From positions 1 to 29,814 of IMG/VR virus record IMGVR_UViG_3300010368_000065: a stretch of DNA of 29,814 nucleotides; one strand, given 5' to 3'. The position numbers were made by a program, and so were the translations under genes. This document shows positions 8,440-16,085 of the stretch, piece by piece. Origin of the DNA: a virus. The notes under the pieces are model-generated. The model saw nothing but the letters and a program-made list of their open reading frames with translations, was not told where the DNA came from and did no database searches. The stretch's first letter is position 1. Each line of letters starts with the position of its first letter.

Positions 8440-8938
8440 AGGTGTACCTAAATTAGAGCATGTAGCAGATTTAGAAGCTGCTTTAAAATCTCTATCACCC
8501 AAAAGTGTATATGATAGATTAGAAAAAACCGTAAGAAGTGGGCCTCTAAATTCAGACGCCCCTCACGCTGTTAACGCATCTTTAGCAAAGCTCAGTGATT
8601 CAGATGCAATAGATTTATTACCGGTATTAAAGAAATGTTTCCCGTCGCTAAGATTTAGAATAAGCGGTAAATTCGTATACGGACCTGGTGATCGCATCGA
8701 TGAACATACAAACTCCGATGATCCATCCGACACGCTATACATAACATATGCAACTGGTAGGTCCAAATTCTCATACCGTTATTCTTTAGACGACGATTTC
8801 ATCGATACATACGACGCTGTTGATGGTATTACATTAAGAGCATTTGAACTTACCGCTAGAGAGCCCTATACATATCATAAAGTTGAATGTGAATCAGGTT
8901 ATAGAGTTTCAATCGGATTGAGATATGTCAGTGTTTAA
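8402..8938 (+). CDS. 2OG-Fe(II) oxygenase-like protein with altered metal site
   Basis: A 178-aa protein. The second half fits the double-stranded beta-helix of 2-oxoglutarate/Fe(II) oxygenases. FVYGPGDRIDEHTNSDD (91-107) aligns with the usual PGD-x-HxD metal segment. TLYITYATGRSKFSYRY (111-127) aligns with the following strand pair. YTYHKVE...GYRVSIGLRY (158-175) supplies the distal His159 and the 2OG-binding Arg168. The first metal motif reads H102-T-N104 instead of HxD, so either Asn or a nearby Asp (106, 107) would have to replace the carboxylate. Genes of this class are frequent next to fibre genes in T4-like phages of aquatic bacteria; their substrates are mostly unknown. It overlaps the preceding gene by 38 nt and the next by 14 nt. 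The fold is inferred from motifs only. Confidence 0.5.
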   Translation: MQAKYTEYDIHSKGVPKLEHVADLEAALKSLSPKSVYDRLEKTVRSGPLNSDAPHAVNASLAKLSDSDAIDLLPVLKKCFPSLRFRISGKFVYGPGDRIDEHTNSDDPSDTLYITYATGRSKFSYRYSLDDDFIDTYDAVDGITLRAFELTAREPYTYHKVECESGYRVSIGLRYVSV

Positions 8939-9263
8939 ACAAACATTCAGTAATCACATCTTAGACGGTAATAGATACATCGATGTACAATCATTAATTA
9001 GGACGCTTAATGCGCTGCGAGTTTTAGAATATTGCGACAATTACGATATTGTCAACACCCGATGTAAAGACTATCAACTAAAAGAGGAGGTTATTAATTA
9101 CTATAAAAAGGAAGGGGTTTGTACTGAACCTATTGTTGTGACTGATGATGATTTTTGCTTAGACGGTAGACACCGCGTAGCGTATAGAAAGCAGATAAAC
9201 GATACGACATGTTCAGCATATATTGTACCGAGAGAGTATGTTAATAAATTTATTAAGACCTAA
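8925..9263 (+). CDS. Small ParB/sulfiredoxin-fold-like protein
   Basis: A 112-aa protein. Residues ~68-104 carry a hydrophobic strand PIVVTDDDF, then LDGRHRVAYRKQ and a closing strand CSAYIVP. The DGxHR motif (80-84) is the nucleotide/phosphate-binding signature of the ParB N-terminal / Srx fold, which also occurs in small stand-alone phage and plasmid proteins. There is no HTH or dimerisation domain, so it is not a partitioning ParB. An enzymatic or regulatory use of the fold is possible. The ATG overlaps the oxygenase-like gene by 14 nt, indicating a coupled three-gene accessory set (7969-9263). The stop lies 8 nt from the convergent collar-fibre gene. Confidence 0.6.
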   Translation: MSVFKQTFSNHILDGNRYIDVQSLIRTLNALRVLEYCDNYDIVNTRCKDYQLKEEVINYYKKEGVCTEPIVVTDDDFCLDGRHRVAYRKQINDTTCSAYIVPREYVNKFIKT

Positions 9264-9271
9264 CTCGTTAT

Positions 9272-10999
9272 TTAATTAGCAATAATCACTTGAAACGGTA
9301 CATCAACGTAGCTTCTGCTAATAAACGAAACGGTATTGGCGTCATTGCCTCCACCCTGCCCACCGGAGCTTTCGAGTGATACGCACTCGACATATATCGA
9401 AGTATTATTGTTATCTATACGTACAGAGATAGCATACTGACCAGATAAGAAGCTATTGCTCGGAGATTGTAGTGTCCAGTTGTTTGCTAAGGATGCAACA
9501 GCCGTTGGCCTGGTACCTATATCATCAATTGTTATAGTGTATCTACCGATTGCTGTTCTTGTTAGTGTACAATTCCTGAGATATGTATTTATATCTGGTA
9601 TATGATCGACTGTTGCATATACCTGTGTACCTGTTAACTTTAATCTATTAGAACCGTCAAATGTGAAGTCGTCTGATACCTTTAATCCGATCTGGGTGCT
9701 GGATAAATTTACAAACGCAGTCTGGGTACCTTGCGCATCAAGAGCTGATAGGCCAGTACCGACGTTAACGTTGTACTGCTGAATATCATCAGGCTTAGCT
9801 TTAATGATGTAACTCATAGCAACGTATGGTTGAACGTTGTCGTGCGCGACATTATTCATATGATCAGCATCATTTAATTGCTGCGTTGCAGTCATCGCGT
9901 CATAGAGCTTGTTTGGACTCGGGCCAGCTGGGATAGGCTGAGGGTTGGTACCACAGGTGTATTGAGTGACTGGAGCGTTGCCGGCTACCCATCTTCCGCA
10001 ATAACAAGTATTGGAAATGGATAGAGCACCGGGATTTCTTGTGACCGAAAGTGGCTTGTTTACCAGGAAAGGGAACCAATCATCATTGATTGACTGGCTA
10101 AATGTACCTGTGAAGTGCATATGGTTTATTGCCTGGTAACTTAATGTATGCTTATACTCGCCACCGTACGTGGCAAAATTGGTCGTGCATGTGTTTGTAC
10201 CGTCATTACCTTGACCAGCACCTACCATGGTCCTAGCTCTTAAGTCTGGTAGTGCGTAATAAGCACCTGTAGGTGAAGGTGCACCGCCCGATGTAGTTCG
10301 AGGTCCCCACTGCGTGCCGAGTAGATCTCGAAGCTCTGGATAAGCTGAACCTAAGAATCTGCGCTCTGAGAATAAGTTAATCCACTTATCATCTGGTATA
10401 CTAGACTGACCACCTGCCCATGGTATGATTGTACCGACAGGAGAGGTATCACTGAAAACTAATGCAGTGCCGTCTCCAGGTACCGCTTCTGCCCACGTTA
10501 GGTTACCAGATCCATCTGTCCGAAGAAAGTTCCGTGGAACTTCGGTTGCTGGGAAATTGTATGGTATGCTATTAATAGTAACTTGACCAGTAGATACAGA
10601 TAACCTATTTGATACTTGCACCGCCGGCGAAGCAACACTACTAGTAGCAGTAATGCCTCTCACAGTATAATCACTGTCATTATCAAGGGCTCTATTATTA
10701 ACAGCGTTGTCGGCTAATAGATCGTTTCCGATAGTACGTGCTTTGATCTGAGCATTTGTAATTGATTTATCGGCAATCTTATCAGCTGTCACTGCCTGTC
10801 CAGCTAGCTTAGTGTTAGTTACAGCTGAGTTGGTTATGTTATTAGTCTTAACTATACTATCTGTTAAGAGATTACTTACCTGAATCTTTTTAGAGATGCC
10901 TGTATCATTAGAGGATTCTCTACTGTTAATAATAATCTCGTTAACATCACTATTAACATTAATCTCGTTGAGTTCAGATATACGAATATCACTTGCCAT
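9272..10999 (-). CDS. Short tail fibre with phage tail collar domain (T4 gp12-like)
   Basis: A 575-aa protein. Residues 1-46 are a docking-type N-terminus (IRISELNEIN ... SKKIQVSNL). Residues 57-106 are five decapeptide repeats of a trimeric beta-helix or shaft. Residues ~187-265 form a phage tail collar domain (VGTIIPWAGG, WINLFSERRFLGSAYPELRDLLG, LPDLRARTMVGAGQG). A HMH motif (303-305) matches the zinc-binding HxH of T4 gp12-type fibres. HDNVQPYVAMSYIIKA (~386-401) closes that module. A further ~170-residue C-terminal beta domain follows. Cysteines cluster at ~332-349. It is the last gene of the minus-strand baseplate run, as gene 12 is in T4, and probably forms the irreversible-adsorption fibre. 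The collar assignment is firm; strict equivalence to gp12 is inference. Confidence 0.85.
   Translation of the reverse strand: MASDIRISELNEINVNSDVNEIIINSRESSNDTGISKKIQVSNLLTDSIVKTNNITNSAVTNTKLAGQAVTADKIADKSITNAQIKARTIGNDLLADNAVNNRALDNDSDYTVRGITATSSVASPAVQVSNRLSVSTGQVTINSIPYNFPATEVPRNFLRTDGSGNLTWAEAVPGDGTALVFSDTSPVGTIIPWAGGQSSIPDDKWINLFSERRFLGSAYPELRDLLGTQWGPRTTSGGAPSPTGAYYALPDLRARTMVGAGQGNDGTNTCTTNFATYGGEYKHTLSYQAINHMHFTGTFSQSINDDWFPFLVNKPLSVTRNPGALSISNTCYCGRWVAGNAPVTQYTCGTNPQPIPAGPSPNKLYDAMTATQQLNDADHMNNVAHDNVQPYVAMSYIIKAKPDDIQQYNVNVGTGLSALDAQGTQTAFVNLSSTQIGLKVSDDFTFDGSNRLKLTGTQVYATVDHIPDINTYLRNCTLTRTAIGRYTITIDDIGTRPTAVASLANNWTLQSPSNSFLSGQYAISVRIDNNNTSIYVECVSLESSGGQGGGNDANTVSFISRSYVDVPFQVIIAN
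10682..10831 (-). repeat. Five decapeptide coding repeats in the fibre shaft
   Basis: Residues 57-106 of the collar fibre read as five head-to-tail 10-residue units: NSAVTNTKLA, GQAVTADKIA, DKSITNAQIK, ARTIGNDLLA and DNAVNNRALD. The pattern is two polar residues, small, Val/Ile, Thr/Gly/Asn, then a Leu/Ile near position 9. Such regular short repeats fit a trimeric left-handed beta-helical shaft. Confidence 0.7.
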
Positions 11000-11004
11000 A
11001 TTAT

Positions 11005-11012
11005 TATTTATT
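11005..11012 (-). promoter_or_regulatory. Late promoter element AATAAATA
   Basis: A 7-of-8 match to TATAAATA on the minus strand, exactly 5 nt before the collar-fibre ATG at 10999. It overlaps the stop codon of the upstream gene (11011-11013). No Shine-Dalgarno is present. Confidence 0.6.
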
Positions 11013-12198
11013 ACAATAACGTAATATTATCGCCGTCAGGGTCAGTTATTACTCTATTAATAGCACTTAATCCATAACCTGATGTTGGGTATGAGTAGAG
11101 GAAGTCAGTATCACTAGAGATAAATATATTATTCGGGTCAGTAGTACCTGGTACGTACCCGGTTGAAACAAGCGTACCGTATGTATACACAGTAGCGTCT
11201 GGTGGTAATAAATTAGTCTGATTAAAGGTTATTTTGATCGGATCATAACCTGTAACTATATTAGTAAATTCGTTACCTGTACCAACTATACCTAGATTAT
11301 TAAAACCATCCGTGATTACATCAAAGAATGTCTCGTATGTCGATAGAACGCCAGTTTCTAAAGTAGTCGCTGGTATATAAGGTATGGCTAAATCAGTATA
11401 GTTAATTAAACTAGTAGATGAGAGATCTGTTATGGCCGTATCCTGGCCGGATATGGAGAAAGCAAAAGCATACCGTCTACCAGTATGACCTTGTAACTGA
11501 AAACCACCGGCACTTAACCCAATATCACCGAATGCTGACAACGCGCTCGATGGAGACAGCTCAGTCCTTGCTAAGAAGGAGTCATCAGGATACAGGACTG
11601 TGTCTTCAGGGTCAGTATTAAGATAAATACCGGACAACACGCGAGACGACGGTTGAAGTTCAAAGTACGTTAACGGGTAAATAATATTTTCATCCGTCTC
11701 TACGTTAAAGTACGGTACAGCACTCCCACCTACAGTAAACAACTGGCTGTTGAGGATTTCTATGTTTCTATCTACAATATTCTCCGGTGTAGTTCTAAAC
11801 TCGATAATATGAGTTGCTGATAAAGGCCCTGTATTCTGATCTACTTGCTCATATTTAATAGCAATATTAGCTGATAAAGTAGTATAGGTTGATGCGGTGG
11901 TAAAATATGTATGTGATATACTAGTAAACGGTAAAGTATTGGTAACACCACCACTAAATTTAGCTGAATATGTGGTAATGCCACTAGACGCCGGGTCCCC
12001 GAAATCGATTTCGACGCTATTGCATCCAGGTTTATCTGAGTGAAAGTCTATTATATCACTCTGTATACCAGATAGCAGAAAAGTGACTACCGTATTACCT
12101 TGTATCGCTTCTCTTGATATAAAATTAACGCTACTATCTTGAGGTTGATAGTTAGATAAGTTTACGGTTAATGTATGTTTAGAATCTAAGTGTGCCAT
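11011..12198 (-). CDS. Baseplate/fibre-region virion protein with PKD-like domain
   Basis: A 395-aa protein. Residues ~30-135 resemble a PKD/immunoglobulin-like domain: VEIDFGDP (62-69) stands for the usual W-x-FGDG strand, and ISHTYFTTASTYTT (94-107) for the HxY-x-x-x-G-x-Y-x-V strand. The rest is beta-rich, Ser/Thr/Tyr-rich and free of catalytic motifs. Its ATG lies 20 nt inside the end of the 790-aa gene and has no late-promoter octamer, so the two are probably co-transcribed and co-translated. PKD domains on phage virions serve as stalks or weak surface-binding modules. It occupies the position of T4 genes 9-11, but no homology to those proteins is visible. The role as a fibre connector or decoration is inferred. 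Confidence 0.7.
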   Translation of the reverse strand: MAHLDSKHTLTVNLSNYQPQDSSVNFISREAIQGNTVVTFLLSGIQSDIIDFHSDKPGCNSVEIDFGDPASSGITTYSAKFSGGVTNTLPFTSISHTYFTTASTYTTLSANIAIKYEQVDQNTGPLSATHIIEFRTTPENIVDRNIEILNSQLFTVGGSAVPYFNVETDENIIYPLTYFELQPSSRVLSGIYLNTDPEDTVLYPDDSFLARTELSPSSALSAFGDIGLSAGGFQLQGHTGRRYAFAFSISGQDTAITDLSSTSLINYTDLAIPYIPATTLETGVLSTYETFFDVITDGFNNLGIVGTGNEFTNIVTGYDPIKITFNQTNLLPPDATVYTYGTLVSTGYVPGTTDPNNIFISSDTDFLYSYPTSGYGLSAINRVITDPDGDNITLL

Positions 12199-14551
12199 AG
12201 GTCAGGTCTTGTGCAGGCTCGGATGTTATACTCCGTGCGTTAAAGTTATTTATAAACGTATTAGGGGAATAAAAGTTTATAGTCTTGGTAAAGTTATCCG
12301 GGGCTATTATATAGTTGTCAGTAACCGTAAATATATCACCGTCGAGTTCAAATACTAGTATATGTATAAAGCAAGTATGATTTAAGTCCCTGAAGTTAGT
12401 GATCGATATAAACTTGCCTTGCTTATCATTATAGGCTAACGCGATGTTCGTTATCTCAACAATATTAGTATCAAGGTTGAAGGTAAAATTATCGGCGAAA
12501 TAACTCTGATTCTGTGATGTGTTAGTTACGAGATTTACTTCTCTCTTAGTATCCTTATTATACTTGAACATCTCGAACTGGAAGAACTTAATATTCGTCG
12601 GTGATGTTGTAGATGGGTCACTAGTTAGTTTGATATAGAAGATGTCACTGCCTAATCTAGTAGGGTTACTGAGATTACTTATAGGTGTGGTAGCTTGATC
12701 AACTATTATCTCTTTAGTATACGGCCTAACCGTTGCAGTGAATTCTGCCGGGCTGAATTTACCATTTGTATAGTCGATACTATCAATGACAAGGTAATTG
12801 GCCGTTTTAAAGAAGAATATGGTCTCAAAAATATCTAAATCTTGATACTCACCACTTTCCAATTGCCCCAATAAGATAGGATCATAAGCGAATCGACTAA
12901 AAACAGTGCCGAATTCATCTGCTATAGGTTTTATTGTGCTGTTAAGGACGTTACTAACTTCGATCAGCTTACCTTTATGTCTAATGCCAGCTAATGTTTC
13001 TTTTCTATTATCAGTAGATACGGTTTCAAATACTGTTGAATACCTATCTTGGACTGGTTCAACTCCTTCAAAATTATCTAAATTTCTATTACCAGCATCT
13101 GTAACGTTAGTAATATAAAACTGATTACCGTATATATCACCGACTTCTTTAACGATCTGGCTCGGGACATTAAGTTTCTCAATACCTACCAATGGGGTGA
13201 TATTATTAGGCTCAAACAATCTCTGTTCAGTAGTATTATATGAGTGGAATGTTTGGTCCTTACTATCTACCTCAGGCAAAAATCTACCAAACGAAGATGA
13301 TACGTTTTTAAACCTATTAAATGTACTATTGAATATTAGCGGATTAGCTCTCACACGACCACCAACGCCCTCTATTGAACCATACCTAGATGGGTTTGGT
13401 ATGACGTATGTGGTATTACGTTCAAAATCGTCCGGTACAATATAGCTACTAAAGTCGCACTCCATTTTAAGAGCACCTCTTATAGATGGTTTAAAGAATA
13501 GGCCTACGCTTCTCTCACTCTTAAACGAGTCACCAGTAACTGCTAGTGTTGAAGGGTGGTTAATATTCAATAAGTTTCTATGCGGATACTTAGCTGTGAA
13601 TAGTTTTTCGTATACATAATCCGTACCATCACCGGTAGAGATATAATACATATCAGTACCTTGAAAGTTAACGGGAATCTCTTTTGTAAAATTGTAGTTT
13701 AAATCCGACCTATCACCGGTATTTTGATACCCTATAAATTGATCAGGTTGTAATAATGATAGATCCGGTTGATTGTAGGTAACTAGTAAGCCTGGAATCT
13801 CTTCTAGCTCTACACCATCGGTGTTTATTATATCAATAATAGCCTCATCGTCGTTTATATAGAAAGAGCTACTTATCGTATTTGTATTAGATGTAAAATA
13901 GTCGGATCTATCGCCTGAGATTGTATCATAAAAAGTCGGAGACTCCTTCGGGTCCAAGTCGTAATAATCGTTAAACGTATCATACACTCTTTCAAAACTA
14001 ATATCGATACTATTAACGATGTCTTCAGGCGTCCTCTTATTAGGGTTAATACCCGGAGCCACATCATCACCGTAGTATATATCAAGTATTTGGTCCTTGA
14101 TAAAGGTCACCGCACCTCCATCGGTACCCTTTTTCTTAATATACTCTAAGTTACTGGTTATGCTAGCACGCTTCTTTTTAAAGTATAAAGCTATTTCTTT
14201 AATCTTCGATGTAAAGAATGGTAGTGCAATTGTTAGTTGCTCGTTATTGTTTAAATCTATATTATCGAAATAACGCTTCTCCTCGTTAGTGAAAAAGAGT
14301 AAGTTTATCTCTGATAAGAAATTAATAAACTGCGTTCTAACATTTACGTTAATAGAAACTAACGAGGTATTTGTATACGCCTCCCAATATTGTAGGTATC
14401 TCTGATAACTTGATAACTCATTCTCTTTATCATTAACATCAGCGTACTTTAAATAATCAAGAAAGGAGAAAGGTTCATTTAAATCTCTCTTTGCATCATC
14501 TAAAGTGTTTGTTACACTGAAGTATACGGTAGTATCGCTTAAGGCAGGCAT
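12179..14551 (-). CDS. Large baseplate-region structural protein, unrecognised
   Basis: A 790-aa protein, the largest of the minus-strand baseplate run. Residues ~1-150 are mostly helical, with a coiled-coil-like Leu/Tyr/Glu pattern (ENELSSYQRYLQYWEAYTN near 42-60, and a Lys-rich helix near 125-145). The remainder alternates Asn/Asp/Thr-rich loops with short strands, typical of wedge and fibre-connector proteins. There is no transmembrane segment and no enzyme motif. It is the first gene after a strong late-promoter element and overlaps the following PKD-like gene by 20 nt. In T4 this place is held by the gp7/gp8/gp10 wedge components; I see no diagnostic similarity, so equivalence is only positional. 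Confidence 0.7.
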   Translation of the reverse strand: MPALSDTTVYFSVTNTLDDAKRDLNEPFSFLDYLKYADVNDKENELSSYQRYLQYWEAYTNTSLVSINVNVRTQFINFLSEINLLFFTNEEKRYFDNIDLNNNEQLTIALPFFTSKIKEIALYFKKKRASITSNLEYIKKKGTDGGAVTFIKDQILDIYYGDDVAPGINPNKRTPEDIVNSIDISFERVYDTFNDYYDLDPKESPTFYDTISGDRSDYFTSNTNTISSSFYINDDEAIIDIINTDGVELEEIPGLLVTYNQPDLSLLQPDQFIGYQNTGDRSDLNYNFTKEIPVNFQGTDMYYISTGDGTDYVYEKLFTAKYPHRNLLNINHPSTLAVTGDSFKSERSVGLFFKPSIRGALKMECDFSSYIVPDDFERNTTYVIPNPSRYGSIEGVGGRVRANPLIFNSTFNRFKNVSSSFGRFLPEVDSKDQTFHSYNTTEQRLFEPNNITPLVGIEKLNVPSQIVKEVGDIYGNQFYITNVTDAGNRNLDNFEGVEPVQDRYSTVFETVSTDNRKETLAGIRHKGKLIEVSNVLNSTIKPIADEFGTVFSRFAYDPILLGQLESGEYQDLDIFETIFFFKTANYLVIDSIDYTNGKFSPAEFTATVRPYTKEIIVDQATTPISNLSNPTRLGSDIFYIKLTSDPSTTSPTNIKFFQFEMFKYNKDTKREVNLVTNTSQNQSYFADNFTFNLDTNIVEITNIALAYNDKQGKFISITNFRDLNHTCFIHILVFELDGDIFTVTDNYIIAPDNFTKTINFYSPNTFINNFNARSITSEPAQDLTYGTLRF

Positions 14552-14557
14552 ATAAAA

Positions 14558-14565
14558 TATTTATT
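14558..14565 (-). promoter_or_regulatory. Late promoter element AATAAATA
   Basis: A 7-of-8 match to TATAAATA on the minus strand, 6 nt before the ATG at 14551, in the 20-nt gap between two virion genes. No Shine-Dalgarno is present. Confidence 0.6.
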
Positions 14566-14571
14566 CTCGAA

Positions 14572-16065
14572 TTACGATCCTGATATAAGACCTAGGTTAG
14601 TATATAGATTATGAGAAATAACTTTTTCCGCTACACCCCATTTATCAATGTACTGGTTATAAGAAGTTAGGCTATTTAGATACGTGTTGTTTGCATTATC
14701 AAAATCAATAAATTTCTGTAGATAAGAACCTTCTATCGTATCTATAAAGTCGTAGAATTGGTAGTACTTATTAATATCAATACCTGTAATATTATTAGGC
14801 ATTACTAAGCCCCATCCCCAGGATCTATTATATGCTGAAAGTGGGTATGCATTATGACTTGTATAGTTAACATCAGTAGCACTTAAGATATTAGTATTAA
14901 CCAATTTATACTGATTACTGAATTTTTCATACGCTAATATATTCTTTGAATTTGTACCAGTCTCGAGTAAGGTATCCTCTACTGGTAGAAGGTCTCCTCG
15001 ATTCTTACCATAAAACTCTTTACTAATATAACCTTTTGAATCGTAATTACCTTGGAATTGATTCTTGCTACCCAGTTGCCGGCTTACACCAACAGATAGT
15101 ATATCAATCAACCGCTCCAAGCTAGGTGGGAATTGCTGATTATACTCGTCCATAGTCATTGACAGTTGACTAACGAGAGAGTTTAGTGACTTAACGTTTG
15201 CATAATCAGGGTCATTAATGTTAGCGACGTAGTTACTGACTTTCTCGTGAATCTTTATACCTAAGGTCTCCGGGTAACTGCTACTATCGCCGACGATTTG
15301 GCCCAGTAGTTGATCCATGAAGATTGGTTCACGCTGTAACACGGGCTGTGTAGCTAAGTCCTTATAATTCTGCGCCTGGTTATTATCTTCTCCAATCTTT
15401 CTGATATCGTAGATCGGTTCTGCTGGATATACGTCAAATAATGTTGACACTCCTGAAACTGTATTGCTTGCATCAGAGTAGGTTACCTGAATTCTCAGAT
15501 CTGTATCAGCGACAGATGTTTGTATAACACCCTTGAGGTAGCCACCGCCATCGCTAGCGCTGAGGTCCCCGTAATTAGTACGATATGTTGATTCACCGTC
15601 TAGGACAGCTGTACCATTACTTCTTATTAATTTTACCTCTAGATTAGCATCATCGACTATTATAAAATCCTCTATGGTATTTTGAACTTCTACTAATTCA
15701 TTGATCGGTCCAGGTGTCTGGGTCCGTAGTAGCTCAAATTCTTTCGTTAGCTTAGGGTACCTCTTTAAAGGTGCACCACTAAGATCGACCACTTTAGCAA
15801 TAAAATATATATCTTGATTAACAAAGTTAATTTTAGGTATATTGAATGATGACAGAGATGTAATAAACCCTGTAATGCCGTTAGTAGTAATACTTAGAGT
15901 CTTATCTTGTAATGTCTCGGTCCTAGCTGATATAGAATATGAAATAGTAGCAGGACCTGCGTTGATTGTTGGTAGTGTATTGCTGGTACCTATCTCAACA
16001 CTTTCAGGGTCAAGAAAAAAGCGCGGCTCAAAAGCAGCAAATAGTATAACATTATGTTCACCCAT
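14572..16065 (-). CDS. Baseplate-region virion protein, unrecognised
   Basis: A 497-aa protein. Residues ~30-220 contain two apparent beta-sandwich segments with an Ig-like feel: strands such as TISYSISARTETLQDKTLSI and DLRIQVTYSDASNTVSGVST. From ~225 on it becomes helical and aromatic, with SWGWGLVMPNN and a Tyr-rich C-terminus (YYQFYDFIDTIEGSYLQKF, then YNQYIDKWGVAEK). The C-terminal half could be the assembly-contacting part. It lies between the PKD protein and the 790-aa protein in the gp6-to-fibre interval and has its own late promoter. No T4 equivalent is recognised. A wedge-peripheral or fibre-attachment role is the best positional guess. Confidence 0.7.
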   Translation of the reverse strand: MGEHNVILFAAFEPRFFLDPESVEIGTSNTLPTINAGPATISYSISARTETLQDKTLSITTNGITGFITSLSSFNIPKINFVNQDIYFIAKVVDLSGAPLKRYPKLTKEFELLRTQTPGPINELVEVQNTIEDFIIVDDANLEVKLIRSNGTAVLDGESTYRTNYGDLSASDGGGYLKGVIQTSVADTDLRIQVTYSDASNTVSGVSTLFDVYPAEPIYDIRKIGEDNNQAQNYKDLATQPVLQREPIFMDQLLGQIVGDSSSYPETLGIKIHEKVSNYVANINDPDYANVKSLNSLVSQLSMTMDEYNQQFPPSLERLIDILSVGVSRQLGSKNQFQGNYDSKGYISKEFYGKNRGDLLPVEDTLLETGTNSKNILAYEKFSNQYKLVNTNILSATDVNYTSHNAYPLSAYNRSWGWGLVMPNNITGIDINKYYQFYDFIDTIEGSYLQKFIDFDNANNTYLNSLTSYNQYIDKWGVAEKVISHNLYTNLGLISGS

Positions 16066-16070
16066 AAGAT

Positions 16071-16078
16071 TATTTATG
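16071..16078 (-). promoter_or_regulatory. Late promoter element CATAAATA
   Basis: A 7-of-8 match to TATAAATA on the minus strand, 5 nt before the ATG at 16065. It lies in the 20-nt gap after the PKD-protein gene. Confidence 0.6.
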
Positions 16079-16085
16079 TATAATT

